A stretch of 64,000 bases of DNA from Roseomonas sp. HF4 (GTDB lineage: Bacteria > Pseudomonadota > Alphaproteobacteria > Acetobacterales > Acetobacteraceae): NCBI RefSeq assembly GCF_005222755.1, contig NZ_STGD01000004.1, forward strand, positions 1 through 64,000, read 5' to 3'. The notes beneath the pieces were generated by a model. It saw only the letters and a list, made by a program, of their open reading frames with translations. It was not told the origin of the DNA and did not search any database. This document shows, in pieces, positions 16,922 to 24,596 of this stretch. The position numbers were made by a program, and so were the translations under genes. Positions within the stretch are counted from its first letter, which is position 1. Each line of letters begins with the position of its first letter.

Positions 16922-18478
16922 GTGTTCTTCACGCGACTGATCCTGGCGACGCTGCTCCTGAATCTCTGCGCGCCGCTCGCCGGCGCCCAAACGCGCGGCG
17001 GCACGGCGGTCATTGCTGTGCCCTCGGACCCGGGTCACCTGAACCCGGCCATAACCACCAGCGCGCCCGTGCAGCAGATCGCGGCCTCCCTGTTCAACGG
17101 TCTCGTCAGCCTCGACGAGACCGGGGCGCCGCAGCCCGATCTTGCTCAATCCTGGACCATCACGCCCGACGGATTGCGCGTGACGTTCACGCTGGTTCCC
17201 GACGCACGCTGGCACGACGGCCAACCCGTCACGGCCGAGGACGTGAAGTTCAGCTTCGAGAGCCTGCTCTTCCGGTTCCATGCGCGCACCCGCGCCGGGC
17301 TCGCGCCAGCGGTGGAGGGAATCGACGCGCCGGATCCACACACCGTGGTGTTCCGGATGCGGCGGCCGCACGCGCCGCTGCTACGCCAGGTGGACGTACT
17401 GGAGGCGCCAATTCTGCCGCGCCACATCTACGGCGAAGGCGACGCCAGCCAGCATCCGGCGAATCTCCGCCCGGTCGGCTCCGGCCCCTTCCGCTTTGAG
17501 AACTACCGAAAGGATGACACCGTCGTGCTCGTCCGCAACGAGACCTACTTCAAGCCCGCCCTGCCGCATCTGGACCGCCTAGTCTTCCGCGTGATCCCGG
17601 ATGCCAACACACAGATCCAGGCACTTCTTGCCGGCGAGGTTGACTACGTGGTGCGCGTCACACCCGGCGACGTGCGTCGATTGCAGAATCGCGGCGTCAC
17701 GATGGTCGATACGCGTGGTGGCGCCGGTGGGTCGAATTGCATCATGACGGTCGGATTCAATCTCGAGCGGCCGTTGTTTGCTGACCTGCGCGTCCGCCGT
17801 GCCATCGCCGTTGCGATGGACCGACAGCAGATGCTCGATCTAGTCCTGTTCGGTCGCGGCCGGGTGGCCGAAGCGCCAATTTCGAGCGGCATCCCTTGGG
17901 CTCACCTGCCCGGCGCGCTGGCCGCGCACCCCTTCGACGCCGCGCTCGCCAATCGACTTCTGGATGAGGCGGGGCGCCCCCGTGGCCCGAATGGCGAGCG
18001 CTTCTCCATCGACATGTTCATGTATGCGACCTTCACGCGCTACGCCGAGCTTATGCGGCAGCAGCTCGCGCACGTCGGCATCGCCTTGCGAGTGCGCTTC
18101 GTGGACGCGGCTGGACTCGCCGACGCTGTGTTCGCTCGGCGCGACTTCGACACCACGCTGATCTCCTACTGCAATGGGCTGGATCCCGCGATCGGCGTGC
18201 GGCGGATGTACGACAGTGCCAACATCGGCCGCGTGCCCTTCTCCAACGCCGCGGCCTATCGCAATGAAGAAGTGGACCGCCTCTTCACCGCCGCGGGCGC
18301 GACGGTGGACGAGACGCAGCGCGGCGAGCAGTACCGCGCCGCGCAGCGCATCCTGGCCGCCGAGCTGCCCTACTGGTGGCTGGTCGAGGCCGTGCTGACC
18401 ACCGCCTGGCGCAACAACTTCGAGGGCTTCGCGCCCTGGAGCGGCCAGTTCGCGGAGCGGGCGCAGCGACTGCGCTGA
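16922..18478 (+). CDS. ABC transporter substrate-binding protein, peptide/nickel family
   Basis: 518 residues if started at GTG 16922, chosen because GGGAGG lies 7 nt upstream; an earlier GTG at 16880 has a site only 2 nt away. A signal peptide runs to about residue 25 (LNLCAPLAGA-QT), so the protein is periplasmic. The DppA/OppA/NikA fold shows in GGTAVIAVPSDPGHLNPA, LAQSWTITPDGLRVTFTL, ARWHDGQPVTAEDVKFSFE and RRAIAVAMDRQQM. The ligand cannot be read from sequence; peptides are most usual, but its place just before a hydrogenase locus makes a nickel complex worth testing. It heads an operon with two permeases. Confidence 0.88.
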   Translation: MFFTRLILATLLLNLCAPLAGAQTRGGTAVIAVPSDPGHLNPAITTSAPVQQIAASLFNGLVSLDETGAPQPDLAQSWTITPDGLRVTFTLVPDARWHDGQPVTAEDVKFSFESLLFRFHARTRAGLAPAVEGIDAPDPHTVVFRMRRPHAPLLRQVDVLEAPILPRHIYGEGDASQHPANLRPVGSGPFRFENYRKDDTVVLVRNETYFKPALPHLDRLVFRVIPDANTQIQALLAGEVDYVVRVTPGDVRRLQNRGVTMVDTRGGAGGSNCIMTVGFNLERPLFADLRVRRAIAVAMDRQQMLDLVLFGRGRVAEAPISSGIPWAHLPGALAAHPFDAALANRLLDEAGRPRGPNGERFSIDMFMYATFTRYAELMRQQLAHVGIALRVRFVDAAGLADAVFARRDFDTTLISYCNGLDPAIGVRRMYDSANIGRVPFSNAAAYRNEEVDRLFTAAGATVDETQRGEQYRAAQRILAAELPYWWLVEAVLTTAWRNNFEGFAPWSGQFAERAQRLR

Positions 18479-18490
18479 CGGGGGGAGTCG

Positions 18491-19450
18491 ATGCGGCGCC
18501 TGCTGCTACGCCGTCTGCTGCTGGCGCTACCGACGCTGCTGGTCGCAGCAACCATTGCCTTCGTGCTGGCCCATCTTGCACCGGGCAGCCCTGCGGCCGC
18601 GCTTGGCGGTGACTTCGGTGCCCCCGGCCTGGTCGAGGAGATCGCCCGCATCCAGGGCCTCGATCGCCCGCTTGCCGTCATCTACGCGGAATGGCTGCTG
18701 CGTCTGGCGCACGGCGATCTCGGCTTCTCCTTCCGCGCGCAGGCGCCTGTTGCCGAGCTCATCCGCGACCGTCTCGGCGTGACGTTGGTGCTCGGCGTCT
18801 CGGCTATCCTGCTTGCCATGCTGTTCGGCATCGTCCTCGGCACGGTGTCGGCCACACGGTCCGGTGGGCGCGTCGCGGTCGCCGCGTTCGCGGTGCTGCA
18901 GGCCGTGCCCGTCTATCTCATCGCCCAACTGCTCGTGCTTGTCTTTGCCGTCTGGCTCGGTCTTCTGCCGATCCAGGGGCTCGAGGACCCGCGAGCGACC
19001 CCGCTCGGCCTCTCGGCGCTGCTGGCCGAACGCGCGCGTCACCTCGCGCTGCCGATCGTGGCGCTCGGCCTCGGCCAGCTCGGCTTCGTCGCGCTGCTGA
19101 CGCGCGCACGGCTGCGGGAGGAGCTTTGCCGCCTCTATGTCACCACCGCGCGTGCGCATGGCGCGCGCGAGGCCGCGCTGCGGTTCCGACACGCGCTGCC
19201 CAATGCCCTGCTGCCCCTGCTCGCACTGTTCGGCAGCCGCGTCGGCGCGCTGGTCGGCGGCGCGCTCGTGATCGAGACCGTCTTCGCCCTGCCCGGTCTC
19301 GGCCGGCTTGCGGTGACGGCGGCTGTGGCGCGCGACCAACCGACGGTCATCGGCGTGGTGCTCGTCGCCGCGCTGGTCATCGTTCTGGCGAACCTGGCGG
19401 TTGACGTGTTGCAGATCTGGCTGGATCCGCGTCAGCGGGAGGCGGCGTGA
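18491..19450 (+). CDS. ABC transporter permease, DppB/NikB type
   Basis: 319 residues with about six membrane helices. The first is LLRRLLLALPTLLVAATIAFVLAHLAPGSPAAAL, the classical N-terminus of DppB-type permeases including the PG motif. The cytoplasmic EAA-like loop is RAHGAREAALRFRHALPNALLPLLALFG. FALPGLGRLAVTAAVARDQPTVIG closes the family pattern. It is 12 bp after the binding-protein gene and overlaps the next permease by 4 bp. It would form half of the inner-membrane channel of the importer. Confidence 0.9.
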   Translation: MRRLLLRRLLLALPTLLVAATIAFVLAHLAPGSPAAALGGDFGAPGLVEEIARIQGLDRPLAVIYAEWLLRLAHGDLGFSFRAQAPVAELIRDRLGVTLVLGVSAILLAMLFGIVLGTVSATRSGGRVAVAAFAVLQAVPVYLIAQLLVLVFAVWLGLLPIQGLEDPRATPLGLSALLAERARHLALPIVALGLGQLGFVALLTRARLREELCRLYVTTARAHGAREAALRFRHALPNALLPLLALFGSRVGALVGGALVIETVFALPGLGRLAVTAAVARDQPTVIGVVLVAALVIVLANLAVDVLQIWLDPRQREAA

Positions 19451-20223
19451 ACCGCGTGGCGCTGGCGTACCTGCTCGGCCTGGGCGGGCTGCTGGCCATG
19501 ATGGTCGCGATCGCCCCGACGGGCGGAATCCAGGCCCTGCCGATGTCACGCGCGTTCCTGCCTCCAGGTGCGGCGCATCCCTTCGGCACGGACGACCTCG
19601 GGCGGGACATGCTGTTGGCGGTGGCGCAGGGGGCGCGGACCTCCCTGCTGGTCGGCCTCGTCGCGCTCGGCCTCGGTGGGGGCATCGGCGTGGCGGCGGG
19701 CCTTGCGGCAGGCCTCGGCCCAGTGGTGCTGGATGAGGCGTTGATGCGCACGACCGACGTGGTGGCTAGCCTGCCGACGCTGCTGATCGCCGTGCTCGCC
19801 GCGGCCTTCTTCGGTGGCTCGGCGATGCTGGTCGCGTTGGTGCTCGGGCTCACGCGATGGCCGGTGATCGCCCGGCTCGTGCGCGCCGAGACGCTGACGC
19901 TACGCCGGCTTCCCTTCTTCCGTGCCGCGGTGGCGCTGGGCTGCGGGCCGCTGCGGCTGGGGCGCCGGCATGTGCTGCCGCAGCTTGCTGCGGTGGTCGC
20001 CCCCGCGGCGGGCGTGATCTTCGGCGGCGCCATCCTGGCCGAGGCGACGCTGGCCTTCCTCGGCCTAGGCGATCCGGAGCTGACGAGTTGGGGCCGGCTG
20101 ATCGCGGCGGGCTACCCCTTTCTCGACGATGCCTGGTGGATGTGGGCTTTCCCGGTCGCGGCCATCTGCCTGACCACGGCGCTTGTTGCCCTGGCCTCGG
20201 ACGCCATCGGGCGGTCGGACTAG
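19447..20223 (+). CDS. ABC transporter permease, DppC/NikC type
   Basis: 258 residues. The family features are HPFGTDDLGRDMLLAVAQGARTSLLVG (the GTD-x-x-GRD motif), five to six membrane helices and the EAA loop FRAAVALGCGPLRLGRRHVLPQLAAVVAPAAG. The ending AEATLAFLGLGDPELTSWGRLI is typical. The GTG start overlaps the stop of the previous permease (GTGA), implying coupled translation. No ATPase gene (DppD/DppF type) follows; the next gene is on the other strand, so the ATPases must be supplied from elsewhere or were lost. Confidence 0.9.
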   Translation: MNRVALAYLLGLGGLLAMMVAIAPTGGIQALPMSRAFLPPGAAHPFGTDDLGRDMLLAVAQGARTSLLVGLVALGLGGGIGVAAGLAAGLGPVVLDEALMRTTDVVASLPTLLIAVLAAAFFGGSAMLVALVLGLTRWPVIARLVRAETLTLRRLPFFRAAVALGCGPLRLGRRHVLPQLAAVVAPAAGVIFGGAILAEATLAFLGLGDPELTSWGRLIAAGYPFLDDAWWMWAFPVAAICLTTALVALASDAIGRSD

Positions 20224-20283
20224 GTGTTTGATCCAGGGGTTTGATGGTGCGGTCTTTTCGCAGGCGTGGAAGGACGCGCACGT

Positions 20284-20302
20284 GGAACCGCTTTGCGGTT
20301 CC
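20284..20302. terminator. Possible hairpin terminator between convergent genes
   Basis: Perfect 8-bp arms GGAACCGC/GCGGTTCC with a TTT loop sit between the end of the permease gene and the end of the CobW-family gene. There is no T tract on either side, so intrinsic termination is uncertain. Confidence 0.35.
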
Positions 20303-20345
20303 GCCGGGCGAACATAGACGACCATGGAGACAAAGACTTCTTGCT

Positions 20346-21341
20346 CTACGGGCGAACCTCGCAGCGCGTCAGATCGGCGCGGATCGCTGCCTCCGGCAGG
20401 CCCAGGCCGATGAAGACGAGCGCGCCGTGCTCGCCCTCCGCCAGCGCGGCTCCCTCCGGCGCCCGGCCGGTGCGTAGCACGTCGCGCACCCCCTGCAGCA
20501 GCACCGGGTGTGCCTCTCCAGCGATGCGGATCACGCCCTTGCAGCGCAGCAGCCGCTCAGCATGGCGAAGGACGAGGAAGGAGAGCACATCGCGCAACCG
20601 GTCGGCGTTGAGCGGCGCCTGCGGCCGTACGATAAAGGACTCCGCTACCGGCTCGGCCCGGCGCGGAGCAGCCTCGCGTCGGCCAGCGAAGACCGATGGC
20701 AGTGTCGGCGACCAGCGCGCAGACCCCGCGGGCCAGGGGCCGAGCAGGAGAGCGGGGTCGAGCGACATGGGCGCGACCATCCGGATGTCCGCCAGGGGAT
20801 TTGATCTGGCGAGCGCATCGGCCAGCGCGATCAGCGCCTCGGCCGGCATCGACCCCGTCTTGTTCAGCAGGATCGCATCCGCCACGCCGATCTGGCGCTC
20901 GGCAACGGCGAATTGCGCGCGCTGTTGCGCAAGGGCAGGCGCGTCGCAGACCGTCACCACGCGGACCACGCCGACACGTCCGCGCAGGGAGGCAGCGCGG
21001 GCAACCGTGGATAGGATCGCGCCCGGGTCGGCGAGGCCCGTCGTCTCCAGCACCGCGAGCCGGGCGCGATCCGGCGCGGCGGCACGCAAGCGAACCACCT
21101 CCTCGAGGGCGGCCAGCAGGTCGCCTTGGATGGAGCAGCAGATGCAGCCATTCGTGAGTTCGACCAGCCCGTCGGCGCGGTTGGCAGCGGGCAGCAGCAT
21201 CCCGTCCACGTCGACCGCGCCGAACTCGTTGACCAGCGCCACGATGCCCGTGGCGTCACCCGCTCTTAGCGCGGCGTTCAGGCAACTGGTCTTGCCGGCG
21301 CCCAGAAAGCCGGTGAGGAGGACGAGCGGCAGCGGTTCCAT
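20346..21341 (-). CDS. CobW/COG0523 family GTPase, metal chaperone type
   Basis: 331 residues from ATG 21341. The N-terminal GTPase has P-loop GFLGAGKTS (11-19), the switch segment LVNEFGAVDVDG, the CxCC metal motif NGCICC (64-69), ETTGLADPG (Walker B-like) and a base-recognition NKTGS in place of NKxD. The C-terminal CobW_C domain ends with the EGEHGALVFIGLGL strand. Members of COG0523 insert or deliver Zn, Co or other metals. The gene diverges from the CooC-type ATPase 95 bp away at the head of the hydrogenase locus, where no hypB is seen, so a role in nickel handling is an attractive inference. Confidence 0.85.
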   Translation of the reverse strand: MEPLPLVLLTGFLGAGKTSCLNAALRAGDATGIVALVNEFGAVDVDGMLLPAANRADGLVELTNGCICCSIQGDLLAALEEVVRLRAAAPDRARLAVLETTGLADPGAILSTVARAASLRGRVGVVRVVTVCDAPALAQQRAQFAVAERQIGVADAILLNKTGSMPAEALIALADALARSNPLADIRMVAPMSLDPALLLGPWPAGSARWSPTLPSVFAGRREAAPRRAEPVAESFIVRPQAPLNADRLRDVLSFLVLRHAERLLRCKGVIRIAGEAHPVLLQGVRDVLRTGRAPEGAALAEGEHGALVFIGLGLPEAAIRADLTRCEVRP

Positions 21342-21436
21342 GCGGGTTCCGGAGTCTCGGCGGGGTGCCGGAAAGAGGCTTGATCTGGCCGGCCCGCTCC
21401 AGCGAAAGTCAAGCCGATGGCGAGGAGGCCAACACC

Positions 21437-22267
21437 ATGAAGATCGCGACCGTGGGCAAGGGCGGCTCGGGCAAGACCACGCTTGCCGGCACGCTGGCCC
21501 GTATCTTCGCCGAGCGGGGACAGCGCATCGTCGCGATCGACGGCGACCCCAATCCCAACCTGGCGCTGACGCTTGGCATGACGCCACAGGCGGCGGACCA
21601 GATCACCTACATCCCGCCCAGCATCATGACGCTGGTGAAGGACGAAGCCGGCAATTCGCGCCTCGAAGCGACGATGAGCAACGCCTCGATCATGGACAAG
21701 TTCGCCGTTCGCGCGAATGACCGGATAGACCTGATCGTCATGGGCAAGCCGGCGCATGGTACGGCCGGCACGGGGTGCATGTGCTCCTCCCACCGGGCGG
21801 TGCGCGGGCTGATCGCGGAGTTGACCGACATTGGCGAGCACACCATCACCGACATGGAAGCCGGGCTCGAACACTTGAAGCGCGGCACGGCGCGCAACGT
21901 GGACATGATGCTGGTCGTCGCCGAACCCTACTACCGCTCGCTCGAAGCCGCGTTGCGGACGTGCGAGTTGGCGCGGGAGCTCAACATTCCCTTCGTGAAG
22001 GTCGTCTCCAACAAGGCCCGCAGCGACGAGGACCGCGCCGCGATCGCGACCTTCTGCGCGAAGAACGGGCTCGAGGTGATCGGCGAGGTGCCCTTCGACG
22101 AAGCCTTCGTGCGGGCCGAGCAGCAGGGCCTGTCGCCCTACGATCACGCGCCCGGATCCGTCGGCATCGGCGCGATCCGCGCCATCGCCGATGCCATCGC
22201 GATGCTCGCCGCCACGCCTCCGCCGCCCGCATCAGTCGCCGGCCATGGTGCGGGCGCGACCGCCTGA
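21437..22267 (+). CDS. CooC-like nickel-insertion ATPase (MinD/ArsA fold)
   Basis: 276 residues; GGAGG lies 9 nt before the ATG. The N-terminal KIATVGKGGSGKTTLAGTLAR holds the deviant Walker A of the MinD/NifH superfamily, followed by AIDGDPNPNLALTLG. The CxC pair in GTGCMCSSHRAVRGL (Cys114, Cys116) is the metal-binding motif of CooC, the ATPase that loads nickel into carbon monoxide dehydrogenase. No CODH gene is in the window; the next structural genes are a [NiFe]-hydrogenase. It overlaps the MerR gene by 23 bp. A role in loading nickel into this hydrogenase, in place of HypB, is inferred. Confidence 0.85.
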   Translation: MKIATVGKGGSGKTTLAGTLARIFAERGQRIVAIDGDPNPNLALTLGMTPQAADQITYIPPSIMTLVKDEAGNSRLEATMSNASIMDKFAVRANDRIDLIVMGKPAHGTAGTGCMCSSHRAVRGLIAELTDIGEHTITDMEAGLEHLKRGTARNVDMMLVVAEPYYRSLEAALRTCELARELNIPFVKVVSNKARSDEDRAAIATFCAKNGLEVIGEVPFDEAFVRAEQQGLSPYDHAPGSVGIGAIRAIADAIAMLAATPPPPASVAGHGAGATA

Positions 22268-22709
22268 GGCGCCCGACGGCGGCGGCCTGCTCGTCGGAGA
22301 GCTGGCCGCCGCCCTAGGTGTGACGCCGAAGACGCTGCGGCACTACGAGAAGCTCGGCGTGGTACCGTCGCCTGGGCGCGGCGCTAACGGCTACCGACGC
22401 TATCCCGCTGATGCGGTCCGGCGCGCGCGGCTGGCCGTTAAGCTACGCGCGCTGGGCTTCACACTGCCCGCGGTGCGGGCCCTGCTCGCCGCGACGGATG
22501 GCCGGTCCATGCGGGCGCGGCTGGCCTCCGAGCTCGACCAGAAGGTGCAGGAGACGGCGCTGCAGATCGTGGTGCTGCAGGGCAGGCGGGACGAGATGGA
22601 GGCGCGGCTGCTCGCGGTCTTTGATGCGCCGCCCGGCGCCGATGCGGCCGCGGTCTGCGACGCCTTCCTCGGCGCCGCGCCGCAGGGGACAGCCCCAAGG
22701 ATCGCTTGA
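22245..22709 (+). CDS. MerR family transcriptional regulator
   Basis: 154 residues. The winged helix reads LLVGELAAALGVTPKTLRHYEKLGVVPSP, then NGYRRYPADAVRRARLAVKLRALGFTL, the standard MerR helix-turn-helix and wing with the Tyr-Arg pair. A dimerising helix follows (LASELDQKVQETALQIVVLQGRRDEMEARL). The C-terminal effector region is short with a single Cys (AAVCDAFLG), so it lacks the paired Cys of copper or mercury sensors; the inducer is unknown. It is translated from inside the end of the CooC-like gene, and its stop codon overlaps the -35 box of the hydrogenase promoter. Confidence 0.88.
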   Translation: MVRARPPEAPDGGGLLVGELAAALGVTPKTLRHYEKLGVVPSPGRGANGYRRYPADAVRRARLAVKLRALGFTLPAVRALLAATDGRSMRARLASELDQKVQETALQIVVLQGRRDEMEARLLAVFDAPPGADAAAVCDAFLGAAPQGTAPRIA

Positions 22710-22736
22710 CCTTGCCCCAGGGGCAGGGTGCAACAT
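22706..22736 (+). promoter_or_regulatory. MerR-type promoter of the hydrogenase operon
   Basis: A TTGACC -35 box (22706-22711) is followed after exactly 19 bp by CAACAT (22731-22736). Within the over-long spacer lies the dyad ACCTTGCCCC-A-GGGGCAGGGT (22709-22729, 9 of 10 pairs). Over-spaced 19-bp promoters with a central dyad are the hallmark of MerR-family activation, in which the regulator untwists the DNA. It sits between the merR-like gene and the hydrogenase small-subunit gene, whose ATG is 40 bp beyond the -10. Confidence 0.7.
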
Positions 22737-22775
22737 CGCGCCGCGAACCGGGCAGGTCCCGGCGGTCGAGGTCAC

Positions 22776-24026
22776 ATGTCGGACGGCAACGGACCCCCGG
22801 GCACGGCGCAGCGGTACATGCCGCGCTTCACGCTCGACGATGGCCCGATCACCGAGGTGCATGCCTTCTGGCTCGCCGGCATGAGCTGCGATGGCTGCTC
22901 GATCGCCGCGACCGGCGCGCAGAACCCGACCGTCGAGCAGTTGATGACCGGCAGCATCCCCGGCCTGCCGAGGATCGTGCTGCACCATCCCGTGCTGTCG
23001 GTGACCGCCGGCAAGGACTTCATGAAGGCGCACCATCTGGCCCGCGCCGGCAAGCTCGGCGCGCCCTATGTCGTGCTGATGGAGGGCTCGGTCCCCGACG
23101 AGAGCATCGCCGGCGCCTTCGGCGGCTACTGGTCCGCGATGGGCGCCGAACACCTGCCCGACGGCACGCAGCGGCCGATCCCGACCGCGCATTGGCTGCG
23201 CGACCTCGCGAAGGGCGCGGCGGCGGTGATCGCGGTCGGCACCTGCGCGACCTGGGGCGGCATTCCGGCGGCGGCGGGCAACGTCACCGGCTCGATGTCG
23301 GTGATGGATTACCTGGGCAAGGACTACCTCAGCCAGCTCGGCCTGCCGCCGATCAACATCCCCGGCTGCGCGCCGCTCGGCGACAACATCACGGAGACCA
23401 TCACCTCCGTGCTGATGTTCCTGGCCGGCATCGGGCCTCTGCCGGAATTCGACGAACTCGGCCGCCCGGCCTGGATGTTCACATCCACCGTGCATCGCGG
23501 CTGCGTGCGTGCCGGCAACTACGAGGAAGGCAAGTTCGCCGACGAGTACGGGCAGAAGGAATGCCTGGTAGAGCTCGGCTGCTGGGGCCCGGTGGTCCAG
23601 TGCAATATGGTCTCGCGCGGGGCGGTCGGCCACAATGGCGGCTGCATGAACACCGGCGGCATCTGCATCGGCTGCACCATGCCAGGCTTCCCCGATGCTT
23701 TCGCGCCCTTCTACAAAAAGCCGCCAGGCACGCTCGTCTCCTCGGTCCTCAGCCGCGGCACCGGCGGCTTCGTCTCGTACCTCCGCAACTTCACGCAGCG
23801 CAGCCGCAACCTGACGGCGCGCTGGAAGGAGACCGGCTCGGTGCCGAGCGGCTGGGCGAGCGTGCAGGCGAAGGCCTCCTCGGTGGATCGCGCCGTGGGC
23901 TTCTTCTACGAACGCATGAAGGCCAGCGGCACGCGCTTTGAGCCCGGCTCCGCGCGGCAGAAGGAGTTGCAGGCCTCGGCAAGCGACTACCTCCGCAAGC
24001 GCCCGCCGGCGCAGGCCGCGGAATAG
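22776..24026 (+). CDS. [NiFe]-hydrogenase small subunit, three-[4Fe-4S] type without Tat signal
   Basis: 416 residues; electron-transfer subunit of an uptake hydrogenase. Cluster ligands are visible: proximal Cys38, Cys41 (SCDGC), Cys157 (GTC), Cys198 (PGC); distal His240, Cys243, Cys263, Cys269; medial Cys276, Cys290, Cys297, Cys300. Cys290 stands where standard group 1 enzymes have a Pro, so the medial cluster should be [4Fe-4S], not [3Fe-4S]. There are no extra proximal cysteines of the [4Fe-3S] type, nor the proximal Asp ligand of group 1h enzymes. The N-terminus lacks a twin-arginine signal. About 110 residues follow the last cluster, without a membrane helix. Subgroup (1l or a relative of 1h) is inferred. 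Confidence 0.93.
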   Translation: MSDGNGPPGTAQRYMPRFTLDDGPITEVHAFWLAGMSCDGCSIAATGAQNPTVEQLMTGSIPGLPRIVLHHPVLSVTAGKDFMKAHHLARAGKLGAPYVVLMEGSVPDESIAGAFGGYWSAMGAEHLPDGTQRPIPTAHWLRDLAKGAAAVIAVGTCATWGGIPAAAGNVTGSMSVMDYLGKDYLSQLGLPPINIPGCAPLGDNITETITSVLMFLAGIGPLPEFDELGRPAWMFTSTVHRGCVRAGNYEEGKFADEYGQKECLVELGCWGPVVQCNMVSRGAVGHNGGCMNTGGICIGCTMPGFPDAFAPFYKKPPGTLVSSVLSRGTGGFVSYLRNFTQRSRNLTARWKETGSVPSGWASVQAKASSVDRAVGFFYERMKASGTRFEPGSARQKELQASASDYLRKRPPAQAAE

Positions 24027-24038
24027 GAGGGCGAGGCG

Positions 24039-24317
24039 ATGTGGTGGACGCTCGGCTTCATCGTCGCGGGCCTCGTCGTGGTGGTGGTCGCGGTGCTCCT
24101 GATCGGCATCCTGCTGCAGGCGCGGCGCATCCTGAAGCTGGCGGGCGCGGCCAGCGGCCTGGTCGGCGAGATTGACGCCAACACGCGCTCCATCTGGGCG
24201 CTGACGACGACCAACCAGGTCGCCGGGCAGATCCTGGACGGCGCGCAGGCCATTGACCGCAACGCCGCCGATGTCGCAGCGGCGCTGACCGGCGCCTCGC
24301 GCGCCGACGCGGCGTAG
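24039..24317 (+). CDS. Hydrogenase-associated small membrane protein 1
   Basis: 92 residues: one N-terminal membrane helix (LGFIVAGLVVVVVAVLLIGILL, about residues 5-26), then a positively charged QARRILKL and an amphipathic, Ala/Asn-rich helical domain with EIDANTRSIWALTTTNQVAGQILDGA. It is the first of five tandem genes of this build placed between the small- and large-subunit genes, with AGGAGG 8 nt before its ATG and 12 bp after the small-subunit stop. By the positive-inside rule the soluble part is cytoplasmic. A role as membrane anchor or quinone-side partner of the hydrogenase is inferred; no family is recognised with certainty. Confidence 0.75.
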   Translation: MWWTLGFIVAGLVVVVVAVLLIGILLQARRILKLAGAASGLVGEIDANTRSIWALTTTNQVAGQILDGAQAIDRNAADVAAALTGASRADAA

Positions 24318-24329
24318 GAGGGCAGCGGA

Positions 24330-24596
24330 ATGTGGGTTCTCGCCATCGTCCTCGCGCTGGTCGTGACCGGGATCGTCGCCGTGCTGTTGCTGCTGATCAT
24401 CCGCACCGCCGCCGACATCGAGGCCGGCTGCGCCGAAATCTGGGCGCGCGGCCAGCGGGTCGCCAACAACACCATCCACCTCGCCAACCTGCACCGCACG
24501 GAGGAAGCAACGCAACGCATCCTCGGCCGCGCGGGCCGGATCCTCGGCCACGTCAAGGAGCTGGACGCCCATGTTAACCCGGAGGCGCCGCGATGA
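24330..24596 (+). CDS. Hydrogenase-associated small membrane protein 2
   Basis: 88 residues with membrane helix VLAIVLALVVTGIVAVLLLLII (3-24) and a helical cytoplasmic part. Its EIWARGQRVANNTIHLANLHRTEEATQRIL segment can be aligned with the EIDANTRSIWALTTTNQVAGQIL of protein 1, so the first two look like the closest pair. A good AGGAGGGCAG site lies before the ATG. The last four bases overlap the next gene (ATGA), predicting translational coupling. One Cys (GCAEIW) lies just after the membrane helix. Confidence 0.75.
   Translation: MWVLAIVLALVVTGIVAVLLLLIIRTAADIEAGCAEIWARGQRVANNTIHLANLHRTEEATQRILGRAGRILGHVKELDAHVNPEAPR

Noticed and set aside
21437..22267. Reading the CooC-like protein as evidence for a CO dehydrogenase system
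   Set aside because: No cooS, coxL or related gene exists in the window; the CxC ATPase is therefore better explained by the hydrogenase.
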